Assembly: GCA_023634235.1 (NCBI GenBank)
Contig: JAMKCF010000022.1
Coordinates: forward strand, 2,596,541 to 2,660,540
Direction of reading: 5' to 3'
DNA length: 64,000 nt
DNA from: Pisaster brevispinus
Lineage: Eukaryota > Echinodermata > Asteroidea > Forcipulatida > Asteriidae
The notes beneath the pieces are model-generated. The model was not told where the DNA came from, did not search any database, and saw nothing but the letters and a program-made list of their open reading frames with translations. Position numbers and translations under genes: made by a program. This document shows, one piece after another, positions 32,061 through 43,134 of this stretch (positions are counted from its first letter, which is position 1; every line of letters starts with the position of its first letter).

Positions 32061-32196
32061 CTTCTCGCACCTTATGAAGGGAACAGACTAATTTCCAATC
32101 CAGCTTCGGCTTGAAAAAAAAAGGAAAATCTTCTCGCACCTTATGAAGGGAACAGACTAATTTCCAATCCAGCCTCGGCTTGAAAAAAAGCAGAGA
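32061..32196. repeat. 69-bp tandem duplication
   Basis: cttctcgcaccttatgaagg...cggcttgaaaaaa occurs at 32061 and 32130 with one substitution in the shared part (cttcgg versus cctcgg). Recent local duplication. Confidence 0.93.
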
Positions 32197-32199
32197 AAA

Positions 32200-34500
32200 T
32201 TCAAGATGGCCGCACCATGATGAAGGACTTTTGACAACGGGTCTCTTTCCTGCATATCTTCTGATACAGAGAGACCAAGCTATTTTCTATCAGACTTTGT
32301 GCCAACGATTTGCTTATCAATACTCCAGTTAGCTAAGTGAAATGTCCCTTCTTTTTTGCTCTGTAACGAAAGCATGCCAGTTTTAAAAATGTACAATCTT
32401 ATGATGTTGGAAGACAGCAATCTTGCTCTGTGGTGTTAAGGTGATTGCATACAAAACCACGAGAAATGTTTTTGTTTCTTTTGTATTTTTAAAAACTCGG
32501 TCATAAATTTATACATTTTATGTAGGGAAGGGCATTTTATGAGATACTTTGTATCAAATTCAAGCTTTTAAAGGGGGAATCATAACAAAAAGTAGTAGTA
32601 ATAAAATAACATAATAAATCAATCAACATCTGTGAAGATCTTTGTTTCAGAAAGGACGATGCTGTCCATGGGTTTGTTAATGGGAAAGAAATATCAAAGT
32701 TTCACAAGAAAAAGTTTATAGATTCGATTCCTCACTTTGTTTGACTCTGTGAATTTTTCCCCATGCAAAGCTTGAACGAGACTGTTAAAATCATGAAATT
32801 TGTAGTTTCAATCGTTTTTCTTTCCCCTTTTTAAAAAGATCAAATTTCACATTTGGAAATTACCAAATTACAACTGAAAATACTATTTGAATTATTAGAA
32901 TAAATTAAAATTATTGAAAGAGATGGAGTGGTTTCCAGTGTATTGTTACGGTCTCTAGTGTCTTGCACCTGTCTTGACACCCCTTTTTCGTTTAGTTGAA
33001 CTCTACCCCCCCCCCGTTGACTTTGGCAAGAGATCCTCCTGAATCCTCTGAAATACTCCGGTGTATGGCCACTCAAAGGCAAACAAGTTGGAATAAGATA
33101 GCTATGCCTGTTCCAATGATAAGAATAATTGTCATTAATGCCACACACTACAGCCGGCTGCACTTGTGACGTATTTTCAACCTCCCCTATCCAAGTGAAA
33201 AGTCGCATAGGAATTGTACACATCGGCAAAACAATCCACAAACGAATTGCATAGTGCACACCCTATACGGAAAAGCAAAGAACTCCCTTACCGATCGAGG
33301 ACTCATTAAGTATTAATTATTCATCATGTTTACTATAAGTCTATAGGGTTGGATTTACATTTCCAACCCTACTCACTGATAGCAGAGACCTTTGGATTAA
33401 GCTGTCATAGGCTGGTATGTCATTGTTCTACTCTTTTCTCATGGATTCAGTTTGAATTATTTTCAACACCCACTGTGCCATTTGGACTCCCTTGTTGAGA
33501 GCTGGTATTATACAGGAATATTGTGCACATCTGTATACTAAGACATACAATAAACTTTACCACTCGAGATCTTTAATCGCCAATTAAATCTTCAAATTTC
33601 CAGCTGTTTGCTGATTGCAGAAACCTTTTGACACTGCCACATTATTTTGGTATTTCATTTGTGTCTCTTTTTCTCGTGTGTTCGGTTGGAAAACATCATT
33701 TGACACACGAGTTAAAAAATAATAAATAAAATACATCTAAAACTTAAATGAAGACTATATCCATGATTCACATTGACGTTATTTTGATTTTAATCTCATC
33801 ATGTTTTTTGAAAGTTATAGACATTTTGCATAGAAATTAAACCAAAATAAGACTTTTCAGTGAACTGGTAAATTTGTACAAACGAACCAAGTAAATAACA
33901 TGCAGTTTTACAAAAGAGCTAATCGACTGGAAGGAAAGAGTAATGACAAACTCGACTCAAACCGGCACAGCATCTAAAGTCACCGCGTTCGGAAGTGATT
34001 TAAACTTTCGAGATATCGGAAAACTAAACTAAAAATAGCAACACTACGTCAATTTAAAAACGCGTTATGAAATGTGGACTGAAATGTTTGGGAAACCCCA
34101 CTTAAATACAGTGTCACAAAAAAATAATAACTGGCATCAACGACACTGTAGGCAAATTATTCGATCTTGGGGAAAAAAAATCGCGACCTTACATTGGAGA
34201 AGAAATATAAATAAACAAATTACCTACGATTCAATAAATCCCAGGTTTAATATTATGTTTGAGTATGTTTTAAAATTATCATGTACAATATCGAATGAAA
34301 CATTTTAGTTAATTTACAGATTTCCTCAATGGCAGGCAGCATGTTGACTATTTAATTAAGACAACAACAACAAGTATCCACTTACTGTTTAAAATTTTAC
34401 AAGAAAACGCATCGACCACCAGTGTGACAGGGTCTTTGTTATTCACAATGTGCTTAATTTTTACTTCCACAAGTTTCTGATGAATCTAGTACATAAACTT
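32200..34500. other. KIF19-USH1G intergenic
   Basis: AT-rich. Short ORFs are present on both strands, but none has a domain or codon pattern I recognise. No clear element. Confidence 0.5.
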
Positions 34501-34511
34501 TCATTAATTTC

Positions 34512-34693
34512 TTGGCCCAATTTCATGGAGCAACAAAAAAATAAGCATATCCAAAATATACAACCAGAACAAGTTCACCAGCAAAAAGCCCATGTCATGT
34601 ACTATACGACTGGTATCCTGCTATTTTTTACTCAGCAAAAAAACACTTTAGCAATATTTTCTGCTAACAGCAGCTCTATGAAATTGGACCCAG
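34512..34693. mobile_element. MITE family A copy 5
   Basis: ggcccaatttcatggagcaa at the left and ctaacagcagctctatgaaa...ttggaccc at the right, internal ttcaccagcaaaaagcccat. Confidence 0.8.
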
Positions 34694-34836
34694 TCTCTAA
34701 AATGCTGTCTAGTCTTTAATTCAAGATGTTACGCAGTATTTATATTTTTTTCACAAGGGTAATCGTATATTATCCCATGGTCTATTAAATTACCGAAGAG
34801 GCAGCACTTTTCTACAGTTTCGACTCCGTCACACAT

Positions 34837-35016
34837 GGGCCCTACACATATAGCTAAGCCATGGCTTAAAAGCTGCTCATCAGAACATTTTGCTTAACCA
34901 GTATCTGCTTTAATAGCCAAACTAAGCAGGAAATCAGTCAAAGGGAGTACATGTTTGACGTTGTTTTGTGCCAAGCTACTTGCACTGTATTAAGCAGCTT
35001 CATGAAATTGGGCCCG
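34837..35016. mobile_element. MITE family A copy 6
   Basis: gggccctacacatatagcta at the left; ...attaagcagcttcatgaaat...tgggcccgg at the right, with an internal tgcttaaccagtatctgctt. Diverged. Confidence 0.65.
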
Positions 35017-35170
35017 GGTCAGCAGGCAGGCGAGTAGCTCAGGGCCTTTGCCCTCGGGTCCTGTGCGAAACTCATCCGGCCTTGGCTCCGACCGCCTTTA
35101 TGAAGCCATGTACGAGACGCGCACGTTTTCAAAAGACAGAGCCTATAGTATAAGCGGCAGCTGATGTGGG

Positions 35171-35176
35171 TTTAAT
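35171..35176 (-). terminator. Candidate USH1G polyadenylation signal
   Basis: ATTAAA on the minus strand, about 210 bases past the USH1G stop. It is the nearest canonical-variant hexamer I noticed; no cleavage-site evidence. Confidence 0.25.
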
Positions 35177-35383
35177 GAGGGCACTCGGCAAGGCTGTTGT
35201 CCATTTTTATCAAACGCCAAAAGTTTTGCTAGCGTTGGGCTTTTTTTTAGGTCATCAAGAATGTGCCGTGCCTGACTTCTGACGTTGTGACCTTACTCAA
35301 TACGTTTTTCAGGCATGAGTCTCATGAGTCTTAAAGTTTGTTGGACCCCCAAATTATAACACAGTTCCCACAACTATTGCTGG

Positions 35384-36449
35384 CTAAAGTTGTGTGTCTC
35401 CCATAATGCCCGGCGCGCCCATGGCGTTTCGCCTCCTAATTATTGCATCAGTCAGTTTCCTCCTCGGTCCCAGGGGCAGACCTAATTTGACAAAGTCCTC
35501 GTCCGTGAGGAGAACCAGTGCTTGAAGATCGATCTCCTCGCGTGTAAACATCGGGAGATACTCCGATAGATTCAAGACTGCAAGAAAAAACTCCAGGTCA
35601 CTGGTTTGCGAATGTTCCTCGTCTTCGTCTGAGTCTAAGAGTTCCTCATCCCACGGTAAGTCCGCAGCAGCAGCTGCTTTTAGAGCAGATGAAGATGGTC
35701 TCCGGGCATCATCAACAGCTCTAGTCGCTGGTGGATTACTGTCTCCATTCTTCACATGTTCTATTGTAACTGCATTAATCAGTAAGTCCTCGTCGCCTGT
35801 GCTGTCCGAGGGGTCTATTTTATTCGCTGGTAGACTCTGCAGGCTCTCGGCAACGGGACGGTCTGACGTCGGGAGCCAGAAGCTCGACTCCCGGACGTCC
35901 GGACGAGCTTCATCCCGACCTTCGCTGGGCTCGCTGATTGTGGATCTTGTGTCCGATGCCGAACCGTCGACAGATTTGACTCTGCCGCTGTTCAGAGCAA
36001 TGGATGAGAACGTTCCTGTGTTGCTCTGTGATGGTCGACTCAGAGCCGGGCTGGAGCTGTTGCTTTTGGTTGTACCTCTCTTCTTCACGTAGTGTCCAGA
36101 TTCCTTTGCTATCCTTTTCTCTTCCTTCTTAGCCCATTTGTCGTGCTCGGCGTGCATCTTATTCACCTTCTTCACTCTTTTATCGGCTTCATCCAGAGCT
36201 TTCTCCCTCATCTTCTTCACCTGCTTCTGGTTTTTGGCCGATTGTTGGGCAACCACATCATCCAGGAATGCCAGGCACTGATGATGGTTGTTCTCAGCTG
36301 CCAGGTCCTTGGCGGTCCGGTAGTCGTTGGTCAAGGACCAGACATTACAGCCGAAGGATACGAGGAAGGTCACCGTGTCGAGGTGGTTGCTTAGGGCGGC
36401 GTAGTGAAGTGCCGTGTGACCCTGGGTGTCACAGACGTCGGGATCTCCC
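35384..36449 (-). CDS. USH1G: USH1G coding exon 2 (ankyrin end, central region, SAM, PDZ ligand)
   Basis: The acceptor on the minus strand is gtttccag ending at 36450; the exon opens with the single g that completes the split codon, then [18 protein letters not shown]. It runs 354 codons to the stop at 35384-35386. It is more GC-rich than its surroundings, which also generates long spurious plus-strand ORFs at 35799-36394. Confidence 0.94.
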
Positions 36450-39400
36450 CTGGAAACACATGTTAATAAACAAATTAAAAAATATTATGTTTTAAAGAAA
36501 CACATTTTGTTGTTGGTCTAAGCCTTTTAATATTATACACCAAACAGTCCCTTCCAATACCAGATCATGAGATCGTGATTATGATATTTTAACAAGGTAG
36601 GCCTGATTGTTCGTGCGTGATTTTTTAGTGGAATTTTTTTCCGTCACAATGATTCGATAGACATACTTATTTTGTAATTTCGGGAATTGGGTCAGACAAT
36701 AGATTTTGTGTACAAAGACAATATCATGGTGCGGCAATCTTTTTGTAAATATATTCAAATCCGAGCAATAAAATTAAGGCTGAAAATTGTCTGACTCTTT
36801 TTTTGCTGTGTTAATCAGTATCCATCATTAATAACGACGACAGGGAACAAGACAAGATGGCGGCAGCATGATAATTGTCTACTGGATGAACTCTCGTCAC
36901 TCGATTGGTAATTAATTGTGTGATAAGACTACCCGATCGTTATCTGAACAATTAAATTGAAATTAATTTGACATTTAACTGGACCCGTGTTTGGTGTTTG
37001 TTTAAGAGCTAACAGTCTACAGTCCACGAGTAGATTAAACAAAAAGGAGCGAACCATTGTTCACACACACAAATTACATTATTTATCGGTGTGAATGATT
37101 GCATTTTGTACTAATGAGTTCCGATGTTCGATGTTATTCCCTGGAAATGAAAATTGGTTATTGTGTGGGGGAGGGCAAAACAGCAAGTTTTGAAATAGCT
37201 GTCGAATTTTTGCATAAACAGTTATCAATTTGGTCCAAGTTAGTGACAAAATCAGTCAATAAACTTTTTACTGTGTCTGGAGTTACATGAAGCGACGCCG
37301 ACCCCCCCCCCAAAAAAGAGAAGAATAGAATAAAACAATAAAAAGACAGAATAGTTATACACTACAATGGTGTGGCGTAGGGCCCGAAATGCGATCAAAA
37401 ACAAAACAAAACAAAACAACAACAAATAAATCAAATTCAAATCAAATAATCCACAAAAAAAATTTGTGTAGTAATAACACATTTCTATATTAAAGTTAAT
37501 TCTGTACTCAGAATTATGTCTTCTTCATTCTTCCTAGCCTATTTCCCTCCACAGGACAGCCTTTTTCACAATTTTTCTATTTCACTTTCTCCTAACACTC
37601 TGTTGTCAAGCAACTCCCTCTATGTTCTTAGTTCATCTCTCCATCTTCAGTTTTTTCCTCCCTCTTTGTCTTGTTCGGTTTCTTGGAGTACAAGTTGTTT
37701 TGCATGCCCACCTGTTGTCCTACCCTCTTGCTGTGACCTACCAATCTCCACTTCTTTGATTTAATGATTTTAAAAGTATCCTACACTCTTGATTTCTAGC
37801 TCCTCATTTTTGTCACCCTGTCCATCTTTGTTACTCCTATCATTATTCTTTTCATAGCCCTCTCTGTCACCCTTAGTTTTCGCTCAGAGACCTGCACCAT
37901 AATGATAGGACAGGTATGATTCCTATCTTTAGTTCCTCCCCTGGCTTGTTGTCGAAAATGATCTTTTTTCTCAGAATTAATTGCGTTATTACTGCGTCAC
38001 ACGGTTCATAACTACTTGTTATGACACTGTACCCTTGAGTCGCACCAGCGCACATTTTGCACCATACAATCTGCATAGAAAAGTTGAATTTCTAAAAATT
38101 AGGAATCTCAGTTCCATTAATTTCTATGATTGTAACGTGATGGTAGCCATCAAAACACACAAAGTTAGACAGGTTACACCAATGAGCAAGCAGGCAAGCG
38201 CTAAACATTCACGGTCTCTGATAAGGTCGTGACAAAATGGGGAGAACATGGGGTGCTTTCTCGCATCATTCAAACCAATTTCAACTCATCCTAGTTTTGA
38301 ATAAACATCGCTATCGGGATCGAAAATAGCAACATAGAAATGCAGGTACTTATCAAGTACTCGAGATTTCCGCATATTACGATATGACAAGTTACTGTGA
38401 TACACTGATTTAACACTAGGTAACAGCGATATTGCGCCAAATTCTATATTCTTCACTGTTGAACTTTGCACTAGGCCTGACGGCCAACCTACGCCATCGC
38501 ACTCTATCCCAAATGTTTGTGTAAATACACGAATAAAGGAGAGATCAGTTCCGATTGTTAGCCCAGGCTACTTGGTGGGATCACATGACGCGCCTGGGCA
38601 CCTTTATCTACTGAATAAATATGTCCACGTCAGTGTCTCTCAACCAATCACAATGGATGTAATCGGTCGTTTTGGCTGGTTTTGAGTGGATGTTGTTCTG
38701 GGCAGAGAATGTAGAGGCCTGTGGTATTCTACACGTCAAGTGTGCGATAAAGTAGTGAAGTTTGATTTACGGAAATCTGTTTATTTACTGAAGGGACCTT
38801 CCATTGTTGCTCCCCCTTAAAATCATTTTTTTTTCAAACGTCTGTGGGTATAGGGCTACAATAAGTTGATGGTTCGCTTCAATACAATACCCCAAACATA
38901 ATTCGGTAGGCCTAACTTTCGTCGGCCATTTTGTATTTGTTATGCAACCATCACTCCGCGTGTATCAAGCTAATAACAAAACATTGCTCATAATAAAAAC
39001 ACATTGGGACAATTTCTACCATGATTATTCTAAAGGACATTCTTGGCCCCATCACTTCTGAACCCACAGCTTAGGCCCTATAAGGTAATACTTCACTTTT
39101 CCAAAGAAAGACGCATACGTAATATATATTTGTTTAGTTATCTACAACAGTATTTGGGAGCAACAGGACTCTTCTGGGTAAAAGTGGTGGCTCTGAAAAA
39201 AAGGTCAGTTTTATTCTCAAAATTTCGACCATACTGATGGTCGCCATCAGGGTGCAATTTCAGGGCTCCGCTTTATATCGCAGAATTCTGTGTTTACGGT
39301 GCACGTCATTCTGGGGGGGGGGGGGTAACCTCACGATTCCACGGTAAGCAGCACCATGAAATTGGTCCAAGTGCCTAATTTCACAGTGTCCATCACATTT

Positions 39401-41717
39401 CTTTGCTAAGTAAAACAATGAGTGCAAAACCAGTCGCCACAACGTGAACTTTGTTGCATTTTAAGCCTATATAGCTGGCAAGTTTCTGCTAGAGACAATT
39501 TTTCTGTGTTTAGCAAATTTTGGTGCTTACCAGATTTAATGAAATCGTGCCCTGGTTTACGCTGCTTTGTATGTGCATAACAGCGTTTGAATATGTTGTA
39601 TGCTTACCCGACACTATTTTCAGACAAGTCACGAACTTTGTCCGTCAATCTGGTAAGAGTTTCAGATCAAAGGTTGCTTGCACTTTGATACAGCATTACA
39701 ACGACAGTCATCTGGCGGCCTCTTGACCGGTTTTTATTTTTTTCTGACAATACATTTAGCTCTGTGATAAGCTTCGCTCGATTTAATCCCTGCTACAATT
39801 TATTTTACTTTCTGCCAATCAAAGTGTAGCTAACGAGTATCTGCAGAAAAAGTTACTAAACTAACCGGACCTGACGAAATTGAATTGTAATGGGAAAACA
39901 AAACAGTGGGATCCATTGTTTTTTGCTGTTAGTCAATATCCTATAGAACACAGAAAAGGTTCAAAGCTAATCAGTATACCCGTATCTGTAAATGTGAAAG
40001 CCTTCGCATTCGGTCCGGAACCATTATTTTGTCCGATTCGTGGCGTCGGCGGGGGCATGGTGGGGGGGGGGGGGTCAACTGTAAGGAACCAGTCATCATT
40101 ATTGAGGTTCCCTATTGACACTCAATTTGTCAATAAAGTTCTACACTGCCAACATTTGACTGGACGAATTTGTTTTTCTTATCAAAATCCCTTTGCGTGC
40201 ACATATCAGACAGTAAAATGTGTTACATAATTATGATCGTTATACGACTCAACGAGGCTCAGCGTTCTGTGTGTGAACCCCATACACAATGCACTACCTT
40301 TATGACGGTGTCGTAATATATTATAACGAATTGATTAATCCTAAGTATTACGCCATTTTATGTTGTCATAACCCTGAAGGGGATCGCAGGGGAATGCCCC
40401 ACAGTCAGGCCCAATAGCAGTCCCCCGATATCGCAATCGCAATCAAACTCTTTTCTGATTTGATGCCTGTGAAGTCTGAGCTACTCGTCTAGCTTTTTAA
40501 ATTATAATGAACTTCCTTCGAGTATATTGAAGAAAACTGCACACTTTTAGAGAAGGCCAATTTTGCAATGTTTAACAGTTACTAGAAGAAGAAACGAAAA
40601 TACCCCTTCTAAGTATTCATTGTTTTCACCTGTAGTTTTTTTTCTCTATTAAATGAAGCGTCAGAGTGTAAAAATATGTTTGATATCGACAAACAGAATG
40701 ACGTGTATGTTGTTTTCGTTATCCCAAATGTTGGGAACTGAAACCAGCATCATTCACATCTATGGTCGTTGTATATTAAACTTAAAGGTAATCCCCAAAA
40801 GTTAACTCGACCTGTTATTGGAACCTCATTCATCTTCAAAAGAGGACGCTGATCATTCTCAAACTGGTGACTGACAATTTCTTCATGCCGCACTCGCGTC
40901 TAAAATGCCAACTGGGCTCGATTCACGAGTGCCAACTATTATGACTAATTTTATAATGCCAAACAAAACTTGATGTTACATTACAAAATATTAATAGCAA
41001 GCCTAATAACGCAAACTCATCATTACGAAATACCATTTAGTGTAATCGAGCCGTGCTGTGCTAATAATCACATCTGTGGATGAACAAAACCCAAGTTAAA
41101 GGCAAAGTATGAGGCTTTGTTTCGGGAACCGTTCGGCTGTTTATCTTAAAGTGTGGATGTACATGTACAATAAAACTAATCTGCAGTGAAAATTTCATTT
41201 CAATGGAACATAAGCGTTTTTGAGATATTGCCGTAAACATGGAGCGGTTTTGTCCATGCATGAAGAATAAATAATACATAATTGGAATACACAATCTAAA
41301 ATTTTCATCATTGTTTCTCATTCGAAAAGTTTTTGAATCCTCTCTAAAACCGCATTCCTTTGAAGGGAATATTGTATCTCAAAATGTTATACATTATCAA
41401 CAGCTGCAGTGCTTCTTACAGAGTAATTCTTATAGTCATATACATTTTTGGAGTAATTATCAAAGGTATACACTACCTTTAACTATCAAGCTGCGCCAAT
41501 TGAGGTTTTATTTAGATTCATTTTTTAAAGTAGTAAATATCGAAAAATGTACCTACCCCCTAGACACTAGTAAACGCAATGCGTCCGTGTTGCCCTCGTA
41601 GGCTGCCCATAGTGTCGGTGTTCGACCGAAATCATCCGGCTTGTTAGCGTCTCGTCTTGTGGCATCTCTCAGTAAGTCAAGATGGCCGTCACGGGCCGCC
41701 TCGTGAAAGTGGTTCAT
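35384..41717 (-). CDS. USH1G: USH1G (SANS)/ANKS4B-type ankyrin-SAM scaffold, complete
   Basis: Two coding exons on the minus strand, 41717-41557 and 36449-35384, join in frame (split glycine codon) into 408 residues. Seen: ATG with [20 protein letters not shown], three ankyrin repeats to about residue 125 ([39 protein letters not shown]), a highly charged basic helical region at about 130-178, a low-complexity serine-rich middle, [15 protein letters not shown], a SAM domain at about 339-397 ([20 protein letters not shown]), and a C-terminal DTQL class I PDZ ligand. Human USH1G has the same order and ends DTEL. Known role: binds harmonin PDZ domains and myosin VII in stereocilia tip links (USH1G) or microvilli (ANKS4B). 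Likely the single pre-duplication orthologue; I cannot separate the two by eye. The 5.1-kb intron holds MITE copies. Confidence 0.93.
39243..39372. mobile_element. MITE family B copy 3
   Basis: gcaatttcagggctccgctt...cgcagaattctgtgtttacg at the left and attccacggtaagcagcacc...atgaaattgg at the right, interrupted by a poly-G run. Confidence 0.7.
39373..39553. mobile_element. MITE family A copy 7
   Basis: tgcctaatttcacagtgtcc at the left; ...tagcaaattttggtgcttac...tttaatgaaatcg at the right, with internal aaaaccagtcgccacaacgtg-like sequence. Degenerate, adjacent to the family B copy. Confidence 0.55.
41557..41717 (-). CDS. USH1G: USH1G coding exon 1 (first ankyrin repeats)
   Basis: ATG at 41717 gives [16 protein letters not shown], matching the human start MNDQYHRAARDGYLELL in register. 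It ends ...LLVSRG with donor gg|gtaggt; two bases of a glycine codon are completed by the next exon, giving VSRGGDPD as in human. Encodes residues 1-53. Confidence 0.93.
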
Positions 41718-43134
41718 GACTCCCGTCACTGCTATACTTTTGCCTCCTTTTTAAAACACTAAACCTCCCATGTAAAGGTTTATAAAATGGCGGGACGGTA
41801 TAAGGGAGAGAAACCAACTTGGTAAAGCATGCCCGTGCAGACTGAGGTATACCGGGTTCCGGTCTGTAGCCTATTATTACACACAATCATTAGGCGGTGT
41901 TAATTTCATTGAAATTCAAACGGACTTTGGAACCGGATCGCCCGCGATGGCGGGTAACATTACAAAGGTTGCGGGCGGAGTCTCGAGCGAAGATCAGCCA
42001 GACTAAACAAAACTCGACTGTACTAAAAATGTTATCTTATTTATTATGCACACCGTGTAGGTGGATCGCAGACCTGGGCCTTCAGTTGTTACTGTATACT
42101 GTTGGGGATACAAGTGCCAAAGAAATCCAGGAGGCTCACACATCAAGAGTAAAATTTACACATCCGTCCGTAGCTCCAAAGGGCATGCAAATTATTTTTA
42201 ATTTAAAGTTTTAATTTGTACCTTTAGGTGTGATAAAACCAAATAACTTATTATTTGAAGTAAAGTTGTAGCACATGAAGCCCAAGTAGGCCTACATCGA
42301 GTACATGTCGTTTCCATGGCAACTAATAATGTCATTGCGACCATTGGGGAAGTTAGCCTACATTGACCTTTGTCTATTGGCATGGGCCTACCGACCGTAT
42401 GGTGGAGTTCTGGAGATAGATGTTGGACCCCACAACATAACAGCACCCTTCGCAATCTCATCGTAAAATAAATGCAGAAAATTATTAATTATGCATATCA
42501 AAGTTCAATGTTAACTTTGTGTTGAAAAGGCATAAGATCAGTAGCGTAACAAGACATTTTTGTTAGATTTTTGTGTTTGTTTGTTGGGTTGGGGGGGGGG
42601 TTCGCTTGGTCCCAGCGCCTAATGTCATGCTGGATGAGACCGGTGCTGGGGCCGAGCGAAGGCGCGGGCGGGGGGGGGGGGGGGGATAATATAAATGCAG
42701 AGCTGTAAAATTTGCGATGAAAAGCGCCCTCTGTCGTTATTCTTTCTTTCTTTTTTGAGGAACAGTATAGTCTGGAGAACGGCCTTTCGTTAACTTATTA
42801 TCTTACCAGAAGTAGAGCGGCTGTTCCTAGTTCTCATAGAAACAGTGCACGAAAGGTCAAACCTACGTGAACCGCTTCAGACTTCTACAGTGTCGGAAGA
42901 ACACACTTTATTTTTCCCAATTTCTTCTGTAGGTGTGTAATATGTGAGTATGAATTAATTGTAATGAAATAAGGCAATCAGTATGGGACGCTTTTTAAAC
43001 GTGAAAGGGTTGGAAAGTGTTGTATTGTTACTTCAACTATATGCCTAGTATCCGGACAATGCCGGTTGCCGGTTGCGGTTGATCTCGGTCTCTCCTCACC
43101 GGTTTGACCAATAATCAAAAAAGGGAAAGGCAAC
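41718..43134. other. USH1G upstream region
   Basis: Presumed 5' UTR and promoter of USH1G followed by unassigned DNA. A short hairpin (ttcgcttggtcccagc ... gctggggccgagcgaa, 42600-42660) and poly-G runs are present. No TATA box is evident near the start. Confidence 0.4.

Larger units (their letters stand above)
36450..41556. other. USH1G intron
   Basis: 5.1 kb, AT-rich, with no exon that I can detect. Contains a CT-rich tract (37510-37760), poly-G runs (39313, 40061), and MITE family B and A copies at 39243-39553. The rest is unassigned. Confidence 0.6.

Noticed and set aside
32840..33259. 139-codon minus-strand ORF between KIF19 and USH1G
   Set aside because: No domain, no splice context and no homology that I can name; likely chance.
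35799..36495. Plus-strand ORFs opposite USH1G
   Set aside because: Antisense shadows of the GC-rich USH1G exon 2.
37516..37764. Serine/leucine-rich ORF in the USH1G intron
   Set aside because: Product of a CT-rich tract; composition-driven.
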